64,000 bases of DNA. Source: Gambelia wislizenii (lineage: Eukaryota; Chordata; Lepidosauria; Squamata; Crotaphytidae). A model generated the notes under the pieces. That model was not told the origin of the DNA, ran no database searches, and worked only from the letters and a program-made list of their open reading frames with translations. The DNA lies in NCBI GenBank assembly GCA_030847615.1, contig JAUMIR010000005.1, positions 81,750,492 to 81,814,491 of the forward strand. Direction: 5' to 3'. The position numbers and the translations under genes were made by a program. This document shows positions 34,721-45,490 of this stretch, piece by piece (the first letter of the stretch is position 1; each line of letters begins with the position of its first letter).

Positions 34721-35030
34721 TATAATATTACCAGACTCCTTTTTTTCAATGGCCTGTTGTGGAGCTTCCTAAGAAAGAATTTTTAAGTTCCTTTCCTGCA
34801 GTCCCTAGGAGCTACAGGATAATGAGTATAAACAGATAATATTAATAAGCACTGTTCATAGCTAATAAGAACAGTTGCTAGAATGTTAGACAAGAAGAAG
34901 GCAATATATCACTAGCGGGGAAACCCAGCTATATGTTACTGATCAACGGTTATCAAGGTCTGAGGATTTCAAAAATCTTGTACATGTGTGAGCACTTGCA
35001 GAAGCTCAATATTACTCGCCAATCTTTTCC
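34721..35030. other. No gene seen
   Basis: 310 bp of unassigned sequence. Confidence 0.35.
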
Positions 35031-35382
35031 AAAGTTATTGAGCATGACAGCTCTGTCAGATGGCAAACACTGGCTCATATCTAGCACCTACTCAACCACT
35101 CCTGAGTGCCACTGCCAGGGAAATTTGTCCTCTCTTGGCATCTCCTCCATTCCACATACTGGACTGGAAGTTGCCTCTTACTGGAAAATGGAAGTCATTT
35201 CCCCACCATACCTGAATGCAGTAAACTTGTTTTGGGGATGAGGACCAGCTGTGTGAACATACCTCTGGCCTCCAAGAGAGGGCAAATTCCCCTGGCAGTG
35301 GCACTCAGAAGGAGTGGCTGAGGAGGTGCTAGATTTGAGTCAGTGTTTGCCATCTGAGAGAGTTGTCATGCTCAATAACTTT
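35031..35382. mobile_element. 352-bp fold-back element with about 110-bp arms
   Basis: AAAGTTATTGAGCATGACAG at left is mirrored by ...GTCATGCTCAATAACTTT at right. The arms continue through TCTGTCAGATGGCAAACACT, CTAGCACCTACTCAACCACT and GAGTGCCACTGCCAGGG with few differences. The open frames on both strands are palindrome artefacts. No TSD recognised, so the superfamily is open. Confidence 0.8.
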
Positions 35383-35649
35383 CTCCCCCCCCCCACCACT
35401 TTAAAATCAGTGGAGGCTGCCTAAAGCATACTTGTTCAGAGCTTTGGACTTGTTAATAGTCCTGTCAAAGTGGCCAAGTGCCTTCATTTGTTAGGGAGGT
35501 TGAGTGGCTGGTACTCATAACTGGCCTTTTGAACAGCAGGGGGACACAGAAGGAATCCCTGCCCTGGCCAGCTAAGGAATGTTGTAATCCAAGTGAGTGT
35601 GTGTAAAGGACAGCTGGGAGTTTGTACTCAGACTGGGACAGATAACAAA

Positions 35650-36218
35650 GGACTTGTCTACACAAGCAAAACAAAAAACAAACAAACTTTACTCACCCTG
35701 TAGGGAGGTGAGATGCCACACAACATTTGCGATGATTTACATCTTCACTGGGGTTTCTGAAAGAATATACAGGTCTGAAAGATTTGCATTTGAGGGGAAA
35801 ACATGGATTATTGGCTGTGCAGTGGCAGCAGATTGGCTTGGGTGTAAAACGGGGCTTCTGGTGGGCGGGACTTTGTTCTGCTACTTTTTTATTTTTTTTA
35901 TTTTTCGATTGTGCACATATCTGAATAAGTGTATCTCTGCTTATCCTGTAATACAGTACTCTGAGACTACATATATTCGCAAACAGAAAAAACCTGTAGC
36001 AGTCCTGGCCATGTGACCGGAAATAATGCGAAGTATAGGACATGTGATCAGAGTTGGACCACCCTTTTATGCTGATGCAAGTTTGCCTATGGATATAGTG
36101 TAGCAGAATACTCTGGAGAAGCCCCAGTGAGTATGTCATTTACAATGGCACTGTGGATCAAAAACATCTGCAGGGGCTACAAGGGGGGTTGGGGTTTCCT
36201 GCCAGTGTAGACAAGCCC
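35650..36218. mobile_element. Harbinger-type MITE with AAA TSD, 569 bp
   Basis: TIRs GGACTTGTCTACACAAGCAA and, inverted, GGGCTTGTCTACACTGGCAG, flanked on both sides by AAA (35647-35649, 36219-36221). Belongs by TIR to the GGGCTTGTCTACAC group (compare 63877 and 57590). The overlapping open frames of 139 and 148 aa have no recognisable domain and are rejected. Confidence 0.8.
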
Positions 36219-36533
36219 AAAGGGAGTTGAGGGATGCATTTTGGCTATGTCAAAACATCTTGGGGCAGCTTGCTTTTTCTCTTGAGATTTGAGATAGGAT
36301 TGGGAAGTAAATCTTTGCAAATTTTGTTCATGTAGGCTAGAAGGATTTTTTTTTTTACCATGTTTCTTCTCACTGCAAGAAGGGTATGGGGACCTTTTTA
36401 AACACAAATTGTACTGGGATGGCATGTTGCACAGAAAGCTTGTCTTCTTTGCAGAAAATGTGATTTTCTTTGAAGAAAGCACACATGCATTTTTCCCCCC
36501 TGGTGAAGAATATGTCCTGAACTGTGATTATTC

Positions 36534-36650
36534 TTGTGTGTGTGTGTGTGTGTGTGTGCATGTGCTTTCAAGTCACCTGTCATCTTATGGCAACCTCATG
36601 AATTCTATAGGGTTTCGTTAGGTAAGCAATACTCAGAGCATGTTGAATGC
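36534..36650 (-). repeat. (GT)n tract followed by 3' piece of a 5S-type SINE
   Basis: (GT)n at 36534-36559, then GCTTTCAAGTCACCTGTCAT, CTTATGGCAACCTCATGAAT and TCTATAGGGTTTCGTTAGG. This is the reverse complement of the shared SINE 3' tail in 38026-38175. The 5S head is absent. Confidence 0.6.
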
Positions 36651-37111
36651 CAAAACAGAGAGAAAAGAGATAAGCAGATAATCTGCTTCCAATTACTGTC
36701 ATCATCTTTAAAAAACCCATAGATATACAAGTTTGGCCACTGAAATGGAAATCATAAGAAGAAGTGGAAGCTAATAAAAAGTGGAGGGAGGAAAAACTTT
36801 CAAATGCTCTCACAAGGCTTCAAAATGTTTTTCTTTATTTATACAAGGCTTACCTGACTTGGTTGTTTCATTTCACATGTGAATATTGTTAGTTTTGGAT
36901 TCAAAGTTTGCACAAACATATTGAACTTCTCTTTTTTGTGGTGTAGGAAGCTATGCCTATTCATTCTGGGTTATTTCTGCTTCTGGTACCACATTTTCTG
37001 TTAAAGAAGTAAGCCCAGGAATGCATCTACTTTGTTAACTGAGGTATGCCTGTACTAACTTTTCCACAAAGCACGGTTTCGTAAAGAAAGAAGAGCTTGA
37101 ATCAGATGTAC
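36651..37111. other. No gene seen
   Basis: 0.46 kb with no recognised feature. Confidence 0.35.
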
Positions 37112-37114
37112 ATT

Positions 37115-37321
37115 GGCTGTGTCTGCATTGCAGAAATAATCCAGTTTGACGCTGCTTTAACTGCTGTGACTCAATGCTATGTAGTTTGTTGTGGCACCAG
37201 AGCTCTCTGGCAGAGAAGGCTAAGTAACTCTCAAAGCTACAAATTCCAGAACTCCATAGTATTGATCCATGGTAGTTAAAGTGGTGTGAAACAGGATTAT
37301 TTCTGCAGTGCAGATGCAGCC
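37115..37321. mobile_element. Harbinger-type MITE with ATT TSD, 207 bp
   Basis: GGCTGTGTCTGCATTGCAGA and, inverted, GGCTGCATCTGCACTGCAGA, followed on both arms by AATAATCC. 3-bp TSD ATT (37112-37114, 37322-37324). The interior matches 20316-20538. Confidence 0.87.
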
Positions 37322-37324
37322 ATT

Positions 37325-38025
37325 GATACACTTTGTATCTTAAAGAGTCTGAAAATACTACCATGTGGAAGTATACTTGTGTACTGTGAATTTAGAGAGC
37401 ACATTTCTTACTTAGTCATCTATGTTTTTATAGCTAGAGATGGGAAGAAGAACAGGCAGCATCAGCTCCATATAGTTTTGAAAAACAGAATATACAAGAT
37501 AATTTGCTCAATTAACCAACTGATCTAAAGTGTAGCCTTAAGGAATCAGAGCAGATTAAAACAAAAACATGGTCAAGGCTTAAATTAGTTATAATATCCT
37601 GGCAGCATAGGAACATAGTGGGTTTTTTGTTTGCTTGTGTGTTGGTTTTTTTTTGTTTTTTTTGTTTTTTTTTGGTAGAACCATATTTGCTCATGTCAGG
37701 GACATGAAAAATTCCTTGCTGTTGTTCTTTTCCGTTTCTCTTGATAAAGCTATTGACATTTTCAGAAGCATCCTACTGTCAATTTCAAGAAAATGTATTT
37801 TTTTAAATATATAGTTGGTTTCTGTCAATGCATGTAACTAACCTATGTCCACATTGTACATACTCCCCCTTTTTCTTTTTTTCTTTTTGAAGAAAAGCTT
37901 TGTATTTATACTGTACTTCAAAAATCCATTAGAAGCATACTGAAATATACACAGTGTCCTTCTGTACACAGAAATGAATCTGTGAACAACTGTCATTTTT
38001 ATTTTCTTTTTGGTTATTGTATACT
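37325..38025. other. No gene seen
   Basis: 0.7 kb, T/G-rich run at about 37621-37675, no gene recognised. Confidence 0.4.
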
Positions 38026-38194
38026 TGGATGGGAAACAGTTGACAAATATCAGGTGCTGTAGGCTATATTTCAGAGGAAGGATTTGGTAAACCACCCCTG
38101 ACTATTCCTTGCCTAAGAAAACCATATGAAATTCATGGGGTTGCCATAAGCCAACAGGCAACTTGAAGGCGTATCGACACACACACACACACAC
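38026..38194 (+). repeat. 5S rRNA-derived SINE, 3' two-thirds, with (AC)n tail
   Basis: Starts within the 5S-like head (ATACTTGGATGGGAAACAG, ATCAGGTGCTGTAGGCTATA). It continues with TTTCAGAGGAAGGATTTGG and AAACCACC, then GAAATTCATGGGGTTGCCAT, GGCAACTTGAAGGCGTATCG and (AC)n at 38178-38194. Confidence 0.75.
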
Positions 38195-39251
38195 TGTTTT
38201 ACTGGCATTGGAATAAAAAGTTATTGTCTGTCATTTCACCTCAGCAGCTATATGTAATGTACTGCTTGGTAGCAGGGAACTTCAGACATTACTACAGGTA
38301 ACACTGTGCTTAACATTATTAGCAGAACTGCAGCTGCTCACAGTGTGTGTTCTGTAAATACCTAGCATTTTTAGTGCTGCCCTCTAGCTGAAACTCTGAA
38401 ACAGCCTGAAGATGACTAAAATTCCCAGTGCTTTAAAGGCAGTCTGGGTTAGCATAGTTTCCATAAAAAAATATTGACACTTTTTGATTGCTTTGTTAAC
38501 TTTCCAGTTTTAAAGATACCAGTGTTCTATAAAATGTGCTTGATAGCAGCCTGGCCAAATATTCTGGGCTGTGGGAACAGCAGTCCAGAATCTGCAGAAT
38601 GCAGTTTGTTTTAAACAACCATTGCAGCATCCACTTACCTTTCCTTCCTTCCTTCCTTCTTTTCTAAGAGTGGATTTTAAAAAGTTGCTTTTGACTGAAA
38701 ACACATAGAACATCACATCCATGCTCACTGAGATCTTCATAATAAGATAAAGCTCTGGTAAAAGCACATTCTCTAAAAACAGAAAGAAACTACCTAGTTC
38801 ATCAGTTCTTTGCTGTAAAAGAGGAATAGGGTGGCAGGGAGGATGAAAGTATTTAAGGGAAGAAGCAGTAGAAAGGTTAAACCAGGGCACCGTTTAAACG
38901 ATGAAAATGTAGTGAGATGAATTTGTGTCGATCTCTGGTAGTTCACATGTCCTGTATGATAATCTTGAGCTTTTCAGAAGGGGGACACCTTTTATCCATC
39001 AAACTGTGAGACTTTCTGTCCTGTGGTTTGTCCTGTATTTTTAAAAAAGTCACGGGAGGATGTGGAAACTCGGAAATGTGAACAGACTGGGACAAGATAT
39101 CTCAGGACTAGGAGATGCCCAGAAATTGAGGTGGGCATGGGCGGGCACATAGCCAGGAGAGGGAGGGGTCAGTGCCCCTTTCAAACTGATTTTTAAGTTG
39201 ATGAGGCAATTCTCCATTGTTCTCTTGCCCATCACCTGAGTAGTCATAGAT
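38195..39251. other. Left flank of the Harbinger-like element
   Basis: No gene. (TTCC)n lies at about 38641-38658. The left end of the transposon coding at 39252-44631 should lie in this interval. GGGCACCGTTTAAACG at 38885 and GAGCTTTTCAGAAGGGGG at 38967 were considered as TIR starts, but neither has a convincing partner. Confidence 0.4.
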
Positions 39252-41094
39252 ATGGATGCCGAAAGGGTACTCAAACCAGGAAAGGTGGCCATGGGATCTC
39301 CTGTTCCTACACAGAGACCATAGGCTTGCTAGCAATATGGGGTGAGCAGAAGGTGCAGGAAAAGCTCAAGGAATGCCATAGGAATATTGAACTGTTTGAA
39401 AAAATTGTGGCCGAGATGAAACACAAAGGGCATGATCACACCGCAGAAGAATTTTTGCAGGACAAAAATGAAACTTATGAGTAAAAATTATTGCCAGGTA
39501 ATTGATCACAATTCTAAAAGTGGGAACGATGTGGCCAGGATGCGCTTCTTTAAAGAGTTCTATGAAATTCTAGCTGGCAATGCCAACTACCATCCTAAGC
39601 GCCTGTCTAAAACTACCAACATAGTTCGTGTCCCCCATGGGTCAGTGACTCCCCATCACAATCCCACCCCTGAAGATGAACTTGTGATGCCCCCGTCTTC
39701 CCAAGAGAACTTGGAGGGATACTCTGAAGAACTTTTTTCAACCCCGCCTGGTAAGTCAAATTTCCCTTTTTTAAAAATATGGGATCTGGTTTGTGAAAAC
39801 TTGAATAATTAATTTTCTGATTAACTCTCCTACATTACCTAAATGCCATCATGTCCTTTTTTTTTTTTTTTTGGATAAATGTTCCAAAACATTTATTATA
39901 TCCAAAACATGTTATACCTTACCCTTTTAAGTTTCATACATTAGAGCCAGTTAAAAAACCATTTTTATTACTTTTAATTGTGATGTGAAAGCTTGTATAT
40001 TTAACTTTTTGTTAACCAGTGTAAAACCCTTAAAAAAATGTGCCTTGCCATGGCCCGCTAATAAGAATTTTGTTGCCAGCCCACTGCTGTAAATCTTCAT
40101 CCTGTTTATGAGCCATGGTTCTGTGATGCTTTGGTATGCTAATGTGGGCAGTTAAAACAATGGGGGAATCCTCCTTCTGGGGTGGGCAGTAACAGTATGG
40201 TACATGCGTCCTCACACCCTTGGGAATGGCCGCAGCCAGATACATAAATCCCTACATCCCTCAAAGTTAAAAAAAGGAGTGTGAATGAGTGGAACATGTG
40301 AAAGCAAAATAGTGAACTTTTAAATGCTTATGTGACTTACTTCTTGTATTTTTTCAAATACACAGAGGGGAATTTAACACAGGCTTCTGATGCTGCTGCT
40401 GTGACTCTAACGCTTACTGAGGATACCAATGCCAGCTTCATTGTCACCCAACTAAATGACCTCTGAGAAGTGGATGTGGAAATAGATGCTGCCTGGGCCA
40501 CCCTACCTCTTCAAAATGGTAATGTGTTATGCTACTTGACATTAGGGGTTTTGTGTGTGGTGCGCTACTTCCAAGATTAAAAATATTAATATATTTTTAA
40601 AAATTCTCTTTTCTAGTCACTTTGATTAGCAATCCTGTTGCTTCACTTTCCCCAGCTGAAAGACTCCAGTTGAATCACAGGAAATGGAGATCCACTGAGA
40701 CTGCAGAAATTATTGCAAACTCCAGAGCAATGGTGAGACAATTTATTGCTAATATGAATACTAATGATTAGAGAATTGATCAGAGGGCAAAAAGCCTGCA
40801 GGAAAACCAAGAAAAGTTCTACCAGTATGAAATAGCTGACAGTGGAAAAATGTTGGCTGCAATAGATAGACAAAATGGCATGATAGGGGAACTCATAGTC
40901 CACATTAAATCCCCTGCTAATGACCCTAGAAGGTCATTGTGAGGAGAATAAAAAATAAAAATCTTCCAGGGGATTCTGAAAAGGAGAACTCCCAGCCACA
41001 AGATAATCAGCAACCATGTACAAGTACAGCTGCTGAAAGGTTGGGATTAGGTAGACCAGTTAGGGGAAAAAACCCTGTTCCTCTTACTTTGTAA
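39252..41094 (+). pseudogene. PIF/Harbinger-associated Myb/SANT-like protein (copy 1), three exons, degraded
   Basis: Likely a DNA-binding accessory protein of a PIF/Harbinger transposon. Exon 1 (39252-39750) starts at an ATG giving MDAERVL. After one frameshift it shows LLAIWGEQKVQEKLKECHRN, IELFEKIVAEMKHKGH and DHTAEEF, the first two helices of a Myb/SANT-like (Myb_DNA-bind_4 type) domain. After a second frameshift at about 39478 it continues YCQVIDHNSKSGNDVARMRF and FFKEFYEILAG. Donor GTAAGT at 39751. Exon 2 (40366-40518; CACAG acceptor, GTAATG donor) is acidic and holds a stop. Exon 3 (40617-41094) encodes AERLQL, a stop, then a helical segment (QRAKSLQENQEKFYQYE) and the end PVRGKNPVPLTL. 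AATAAA at 41234-41239. It converges on the second Myb-like gene, leaving only about 0.5 kb between the stop codons. Exon calls rest on visible splice consensus. Confidence 0.78.
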
Positions 41095-41612
41095 AATTAA
41101 ACAGTGTTAAAAATAAACCTTCACAAAACTGTACTAGTACACAAGGTAGCTAGTATTAAATTCTGTTTATATGAACACTCTCTAGAAGGTATAATTAATA
41201 ATTGTATTTCTCCTAATAATTATATATGTTGATAATAAAGGGGGGACCTAGTTTTGATTGTGGAATATACCATGTTCATTTCTTTACTTTAAATTTTATT
41301 GTTCAGCCATACATGTGTTGCTGATCTTGAAATTACCTTACTAGTTGTGGATTCCTAACCCTTTTTTCAGAAGCAAGAAACACACAAAAGGAAGTTCAAA
41401 AATATATATTGTATTAATTTTTTGTAATATTTACATATTTACATTTTTTTATTTACATAGCCCCCCCAAAATATAATGCATATTACATAATTTTAAATAA
41501 AAAATTACATCCATTGAATCAATATAATTAAAAAAATAAGACTAATGCAATTAATAATACATTTAGAAATAAATACATACAAAAAAACCCAACCAAATGA
41601 TACATAATAAAA

Positions 41613-42523
41613 TTATAACCCCAAATGCATCTCGATGTTCCCCACCCTCCCATCCAGTCGAGCTATGGCCTCCTGTAATGATCGGCCTGTAAAGGGAAAA
41701 TAATGGGTATTATTTTACTTGTACTGCAAATAGTATGCATTCTTCCCACTACACACACACACACACACGCACACACACACACACATTACTTAGCTCCTCT
41801 ATTTGGGCAATTATATTGAGCCTGGCCAGCTGGGCAGCTGCCTCAGTATTGTCTGCTAGGTAGAATTTTTTTAAAAATATGTAGGAATAACTATTACATG
41901 AAGCATCACCGTTTTTTTGGGGGGGGAGTAGAAATAAGAAATAAAAACAGCTTACCAGGTGGTGGTGCAGCTGGGGCAGGGCCAGGCTCATCTCCCCCCT
42001 CATCAACAGAGGAGGACTCTGCCACGGGCTGTCCAGCAGCCCTCCTCTGGATCCGGACCGCTAAGGGGAAAAAGAACACATATAATGACATATATTTTCC
42101 AACCATCCCCTTTTTCAATAAGAAAAGATCAGTCTATTCACTTACCTCTGGGCAGCCTGTCTCTCCAGCTGGGCTGCCCTTCGCGGACCCACAGGTCGTG
42201 CAAGACGGCATAAAATGGTGGCCGCCTATGGGGAGGGGGCTCCCATTCAGTGCCACAAAAAAAACCCTTCCCTTCAGGTTTTGGAATTTTGAGTGGCACT
42301 GGAGACCCGTTCCCTGGAAGTCCCACTCCCAGAGGAACTGTGCCGCCTCTATAAAGAAATTGTGGTTCCTCCAGTTAGAGGAATACATCAGGCGGTCCGG
42401 TGCACTGGCCTGCTGGGACAAGGATTCCAACAGCAGGTTGGTCTCCCTGGTGCCCCAGTAGGCTATGTGCCGACCCATCCAAACACGTCCTCTACCCCCC
42501 TCCCTCGGCCATCTTAATGCCAT
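41613..42523 (-). pseudogene. PIF/Harbinger Myb/SANT-like protein (copy 2), four exons
   Basis: Minus-strand gene. Exon 1 (42146-42523) encodes AYWGTRETNLLLESLSQQ, LMYSSNWRNHNFFIEAAQFL, GLQCHSKFQNLK and FF, a trihelix Myb/SANT-like domain. One frameshift precedes PPFYAVLHDLWVREGQPSW. Exon 2 (41956-42060) is Pro/Asp/Glu-rich (SSSVDEGGDEPGPAPA). Exon 3 (41790-41855) encodes NTEAAAQLARLNIIAQIEEL. Exon 4 (41613-41686) encodes GRSLQEAIARLDGRVGNIEM and stops. The last two form a probable short coiled coil. All introns have GT..AG ends (donors GTAAGT, GTAAGC, GTAATG). It differs clearly from the 39252-41094 protein, so they are not duplicates. It lies about 0.5 kb downstream of the transposase on the same strand. 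TTTATT (a minus-strand AATAAA) at 41448-41453 could end it. Except for the frameshift it is nearly intact. Confidence 0.82.
41752..41785. repeat. (AC)n microsatellite in an intron
   Basis: (AC)n with one CG interruption, lying directly next to the exon 3 splice donor (minus strand) of the 41613-42523 gene. Confidence 0.95.
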
Positions 42524-43035
42524 GTGGTGGGATGCAAAAACTCGAGTTTATAACATTTTGGAAAGACTGTTATATTTTGAAACAGGCCTATTGAATTATG
42601 AGAATTTTTCTTTTTGAATTTTGAACACCATTTGTGCTGAACAATTGGCTAATTAGCGGAGGTTCCTCCATTTAGGAGTTTGGCTGAGCCTGGAACCTTT
42701 TTAAAAAAGGTTAGTCCTTGCAAAAGGCACCAATTCCCCAAATCCTTTAGTACTGAAACAAAGTATTGCTGGCGGGTCATTGTTAAAAGTATCGTTTACA
42801 GGTAGCACAGGGAAGGGAAGACTGAAATGCAGGATATTATACTGCACCAGGGAAATATATTTGCATTGATGCCCTGGGTATTTTTACATGCAACCTTTTA
42901 CTAACTTTAAAAATATTTATGTATTTATACACAACAGATATCAGTACTGAAATCAACAGTTTTTATTGGGAAGATATTTCTCTGTTTAGTACAACAAAAA
43001 TTTATTTTAACACAGTATTACATTCACACTTATTC
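42524..43035. other. Spacer between transposase and Myb-like gene
   Basis: Probable transposase 3' region (TTTATT, a minus-strand AATAAA, at 42962-42967) and Myb-gene upstream region, transcribed right to left. No other feature seen. Confidence 0.45.
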
Positions 43036-44631
43036 TCATTTCCAGTGATGTTGCTGCCAGAAGTATTTCTTTAAGGTGTCACGTACAGCCTCCCCTTCAG
43101 CCTTTCTACGTGCATCGTCATTTATCAAAGGTGTTCCTAGAGTGTCGAGCACAAACCTCTGAACCCTTCTGTTTGGGTCATCAAGAATTTTTCCCTTAGT
43201 TTCACATATGTTATGGAGAATTACACATGCACATATCACAGAACAAACATTTTCCTCCGCCACTTCCATACTATATCTTAGAACACACCTTATTATGGTA
43301 TCTGTTATACAGTTTCTTTTTATTATTAGTGGACCCCCTATATGGTGTAATCAGCCATTTCCTTATCGGATGTGCTCCATCTACAAGGGTGAGAGGAACT
43401 ATTTCCTGTCCCATTATAGTAATTGTTGGGTTCCCTGGAACAAAAATTCCTGCCTCCATTGTTTCAAAAAATGCAGAGTTCCTAAGCATTCAAGCGTTGT
43501 GATTCTTGCTGCTTCAATCGATCTCTGCATCAATAAAAATGCCTCTGTGCTCACAGGTCCCTTGCAGAAGTACACTACAGCTATTTTTCCTGTTAATATA
43601 TTTGTTTCCTTGGTGCACAGGTGGAATAGTGTTGACATGACATCCATCTAGGCAAGCTATCACTTGTGGGTATCCAAGGGCCGTGAACCCATCCATTACC
43701 TGTGCAAGAAAAAAATAAAAAAGATATCCAAAATGGTTACTTTGAACCAGATGTCAGCCGATTATTCAAGTTTACACATCTGTATAACGTAAAACAAATC
43801 TGGCGTCTACAGGAAGAAGTCTTCAAAGATATTTCATCAAACAATGCACTTTTCTCAAGTCATTAATACTAGTACTCGTTGTAAGCCGCCCCTATCGTTG
43901 TAAGCCGCCCCAATTGCTTGCAGAGGGGCGGGATATAAATAAATTGTATTATTTATTATTATTTATTATAGCACAACCAATGCGAGTACTCACATTTTCA
44001 CATTTTCACATACTTACATTCTTTTTTAAAAAAATAACATTACCTTCCTATGATCTCCTAAGTAAACAGTTTGCTTCAGAAGTAACTTCTCCATTGCAAG
44101 CACAACCTCGACGAAGAACTTGCACACCGTGGATCGTCCAACACTGAACAGCAGGCAAGTGGATGCATAAGAGCATCTGTGGGCAAGAAGCCAAATAGCT
44201 ATAGCGAGGCGCTTCACCACAGGAATAGCTTTCCTCATATTTGTGTCTGCTTTGGCTATCTCAGGTCTGAGAATATCCACAAGTTTCATAAAAAGGAAGT
44301 GCGGCATTCTGAAGTACATGATCCACCGTTCATCGGACCAGATGGACATGATGAATTTCTTCCACCAGTCCTTCATTGTCAGATATACCCACCACCTCCG
44401 TAAATGGGGACATGGGTGACAACACTGAAGTAACATAGGAGTATCGATGGTTTCAAAATACATGAAATCAGTAACAAGCTCGGAGGATGAAATAAGTTCT
44501 AAATTAAGTAGAAGAATAAAGGGACAGATCATCCTGCATCAGTGCTGGCGACGTCTCCACCTGTACAACGTGGAACGGGATGTCCTCAGCAGTACAGAGT
44601 GAGCCAAACCAGCAGCAATGTTCGAGTCCAT
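43036..44631 (-). pseudogene. HARBI1-like PIF/Harbinger transposase, two exons, degraded
   Basis: DDE-type nuclease that cuts and reinserts PIF/Harbinger elements. The start at 44631 gives MDSNIAAGLAHSVLLRTSRS. An in-frame TGA follows after WRRRQH, and reading then continues from MICPF. Exon 1 (44044-44631) holds WSDERWIMYFRMPHFLFMKL, a helix-turn-helix block (VVKRLAIAIWLLAHRCSYAS) and GRSTVCKFFVEVVLAM. Donor GTAATG. Exon 2 (43036-43699, CACAG acceptor) shows GYPQVIACLDGCHV (first catalytic Asp), YINRKNS, then two in-frame stops around SSKNHNA and MLRNSAFFE, where the family has a catalytic Asp after His; here it reads NHN. Next come LTLVDGAHPIRKWLITPYRG, a stop, and in a shifted frame CSVICACVILHNICETKG to the end. 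The segment expected to carry the last acidic residue between PYRG and ILHN is shortened. It must be inactive. Confidence 0.88.
43875..43972 (+). repeat. SINE/LINE 3' tail inside the transposase intron
   Basis: CGTTGTAAGCCGCCCC occurs twice in tandem, then GGGGCGGGATATAAATAAAT and (ATT)n. Same tail type as in 2019-2308. It lies antisense within the transposase intron (43700-44043), so it arrived after or with the transposon. Confidence 0.6.
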
Positions 44632-44942
44632 TCTGATAGTAATAGTGGGTCAGGCACTATTACAAATTAGGTACTACTCACTGACCAATGAAGTTAATCT
44701 GTATGGCCCCAGAAATAGCCAATCGCTGCGTCCATGGCAGAAAAGAGCACCGGAAACACGTCAGCAGCTTTGTGAAAAAACGAGTAATTGCATCCTTGAT
44801 TGGCAACAAAAATTTTTTAAAAAAAATATAAATAAATCCCAGGATCTTAAAGACGTGTATGTCGTAAACCACCACTGTCTCCCTGACTATTTCTCTTTAA
44901 AATCTTAAGTGACCGGCTTCTTCTTGGCACTTGTCACCTTCC

Positions 44943-45490
44943 TGTCAACAATCTACTGATAACACATAGCTGATAACTGATAGCGGTTTTCAAATACTAA
45001 CTCAGAGGCCAATATAGGTTTTAATAAAACAGTAGAATGGTGTATTTTTTTTAAACATGCAGACATGACTTCTTGTTCTTAAAACTTGGTAATAACAGTT
45101 CTGAGTTACAGGTTTGGATCCAATGTAGCTATTTCATATACAATAATACTTCATCTCTTCTGACTGTTACAAACTAACAACACAGACCCTCTCTCTACTA
45201 GAGTTCTGTAAATAGTAAGAGTTATCCTTTCTTCCACTCTTATCCTTTTAAAACTTAGTTCTCTTGGGAACTCTGACCAATTGATTCTTCACTGAACTCT
45301 CTCGGTTCCTATCTCTTCTAAGAACCGTCCCTATCCTCTCTACAAATGGTCCCTAACTCCCCCTCTTTCTCACAGCCTGGGCTATTTATCTGCTCCCAGC
45401 TGCTCTCTCATTGGCTAGCTCCAGCTGTCTTTGGATTGGTCAGCTGCCTTCTGGTCTTCTCAGCTCACAGCTGTCCTTTAGTTCGTCACA
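44943..45490 (-). mobile_element. Probable solo LTR with promoter-like motifs
   Basis: Minus-strand reading starts TGTGACGAACTAAAGG and ends GTAGATTGTTGACA (TG...CA). Near the start are two CCAAT boxes (GACCAATCC, GCCAATGAG), then a TATA-like AGATAAATAGCC, and further on ATTAAA/AATACA-like signals, the order of U3-R-U5. The 5-bp flanks (CTTCC, GTGTA) do not match, so the boundaries or the class are uncertain. It adjoins the upstream side of the transposase. Confidence 0.4.

Noticed and set aside
35597..36139. 139-aa and 148-aa open frames
   Set aside because: They overlap on opposite strands within a MITE with AAA TSD and have no recognisable domain.
41898..42461. 187-aa plus-strand open frame
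   Set aside because: Antisense to exons 1 and 2 of the minus-strand Myb/SANT-like gene, whose domain and splice sites are clear.
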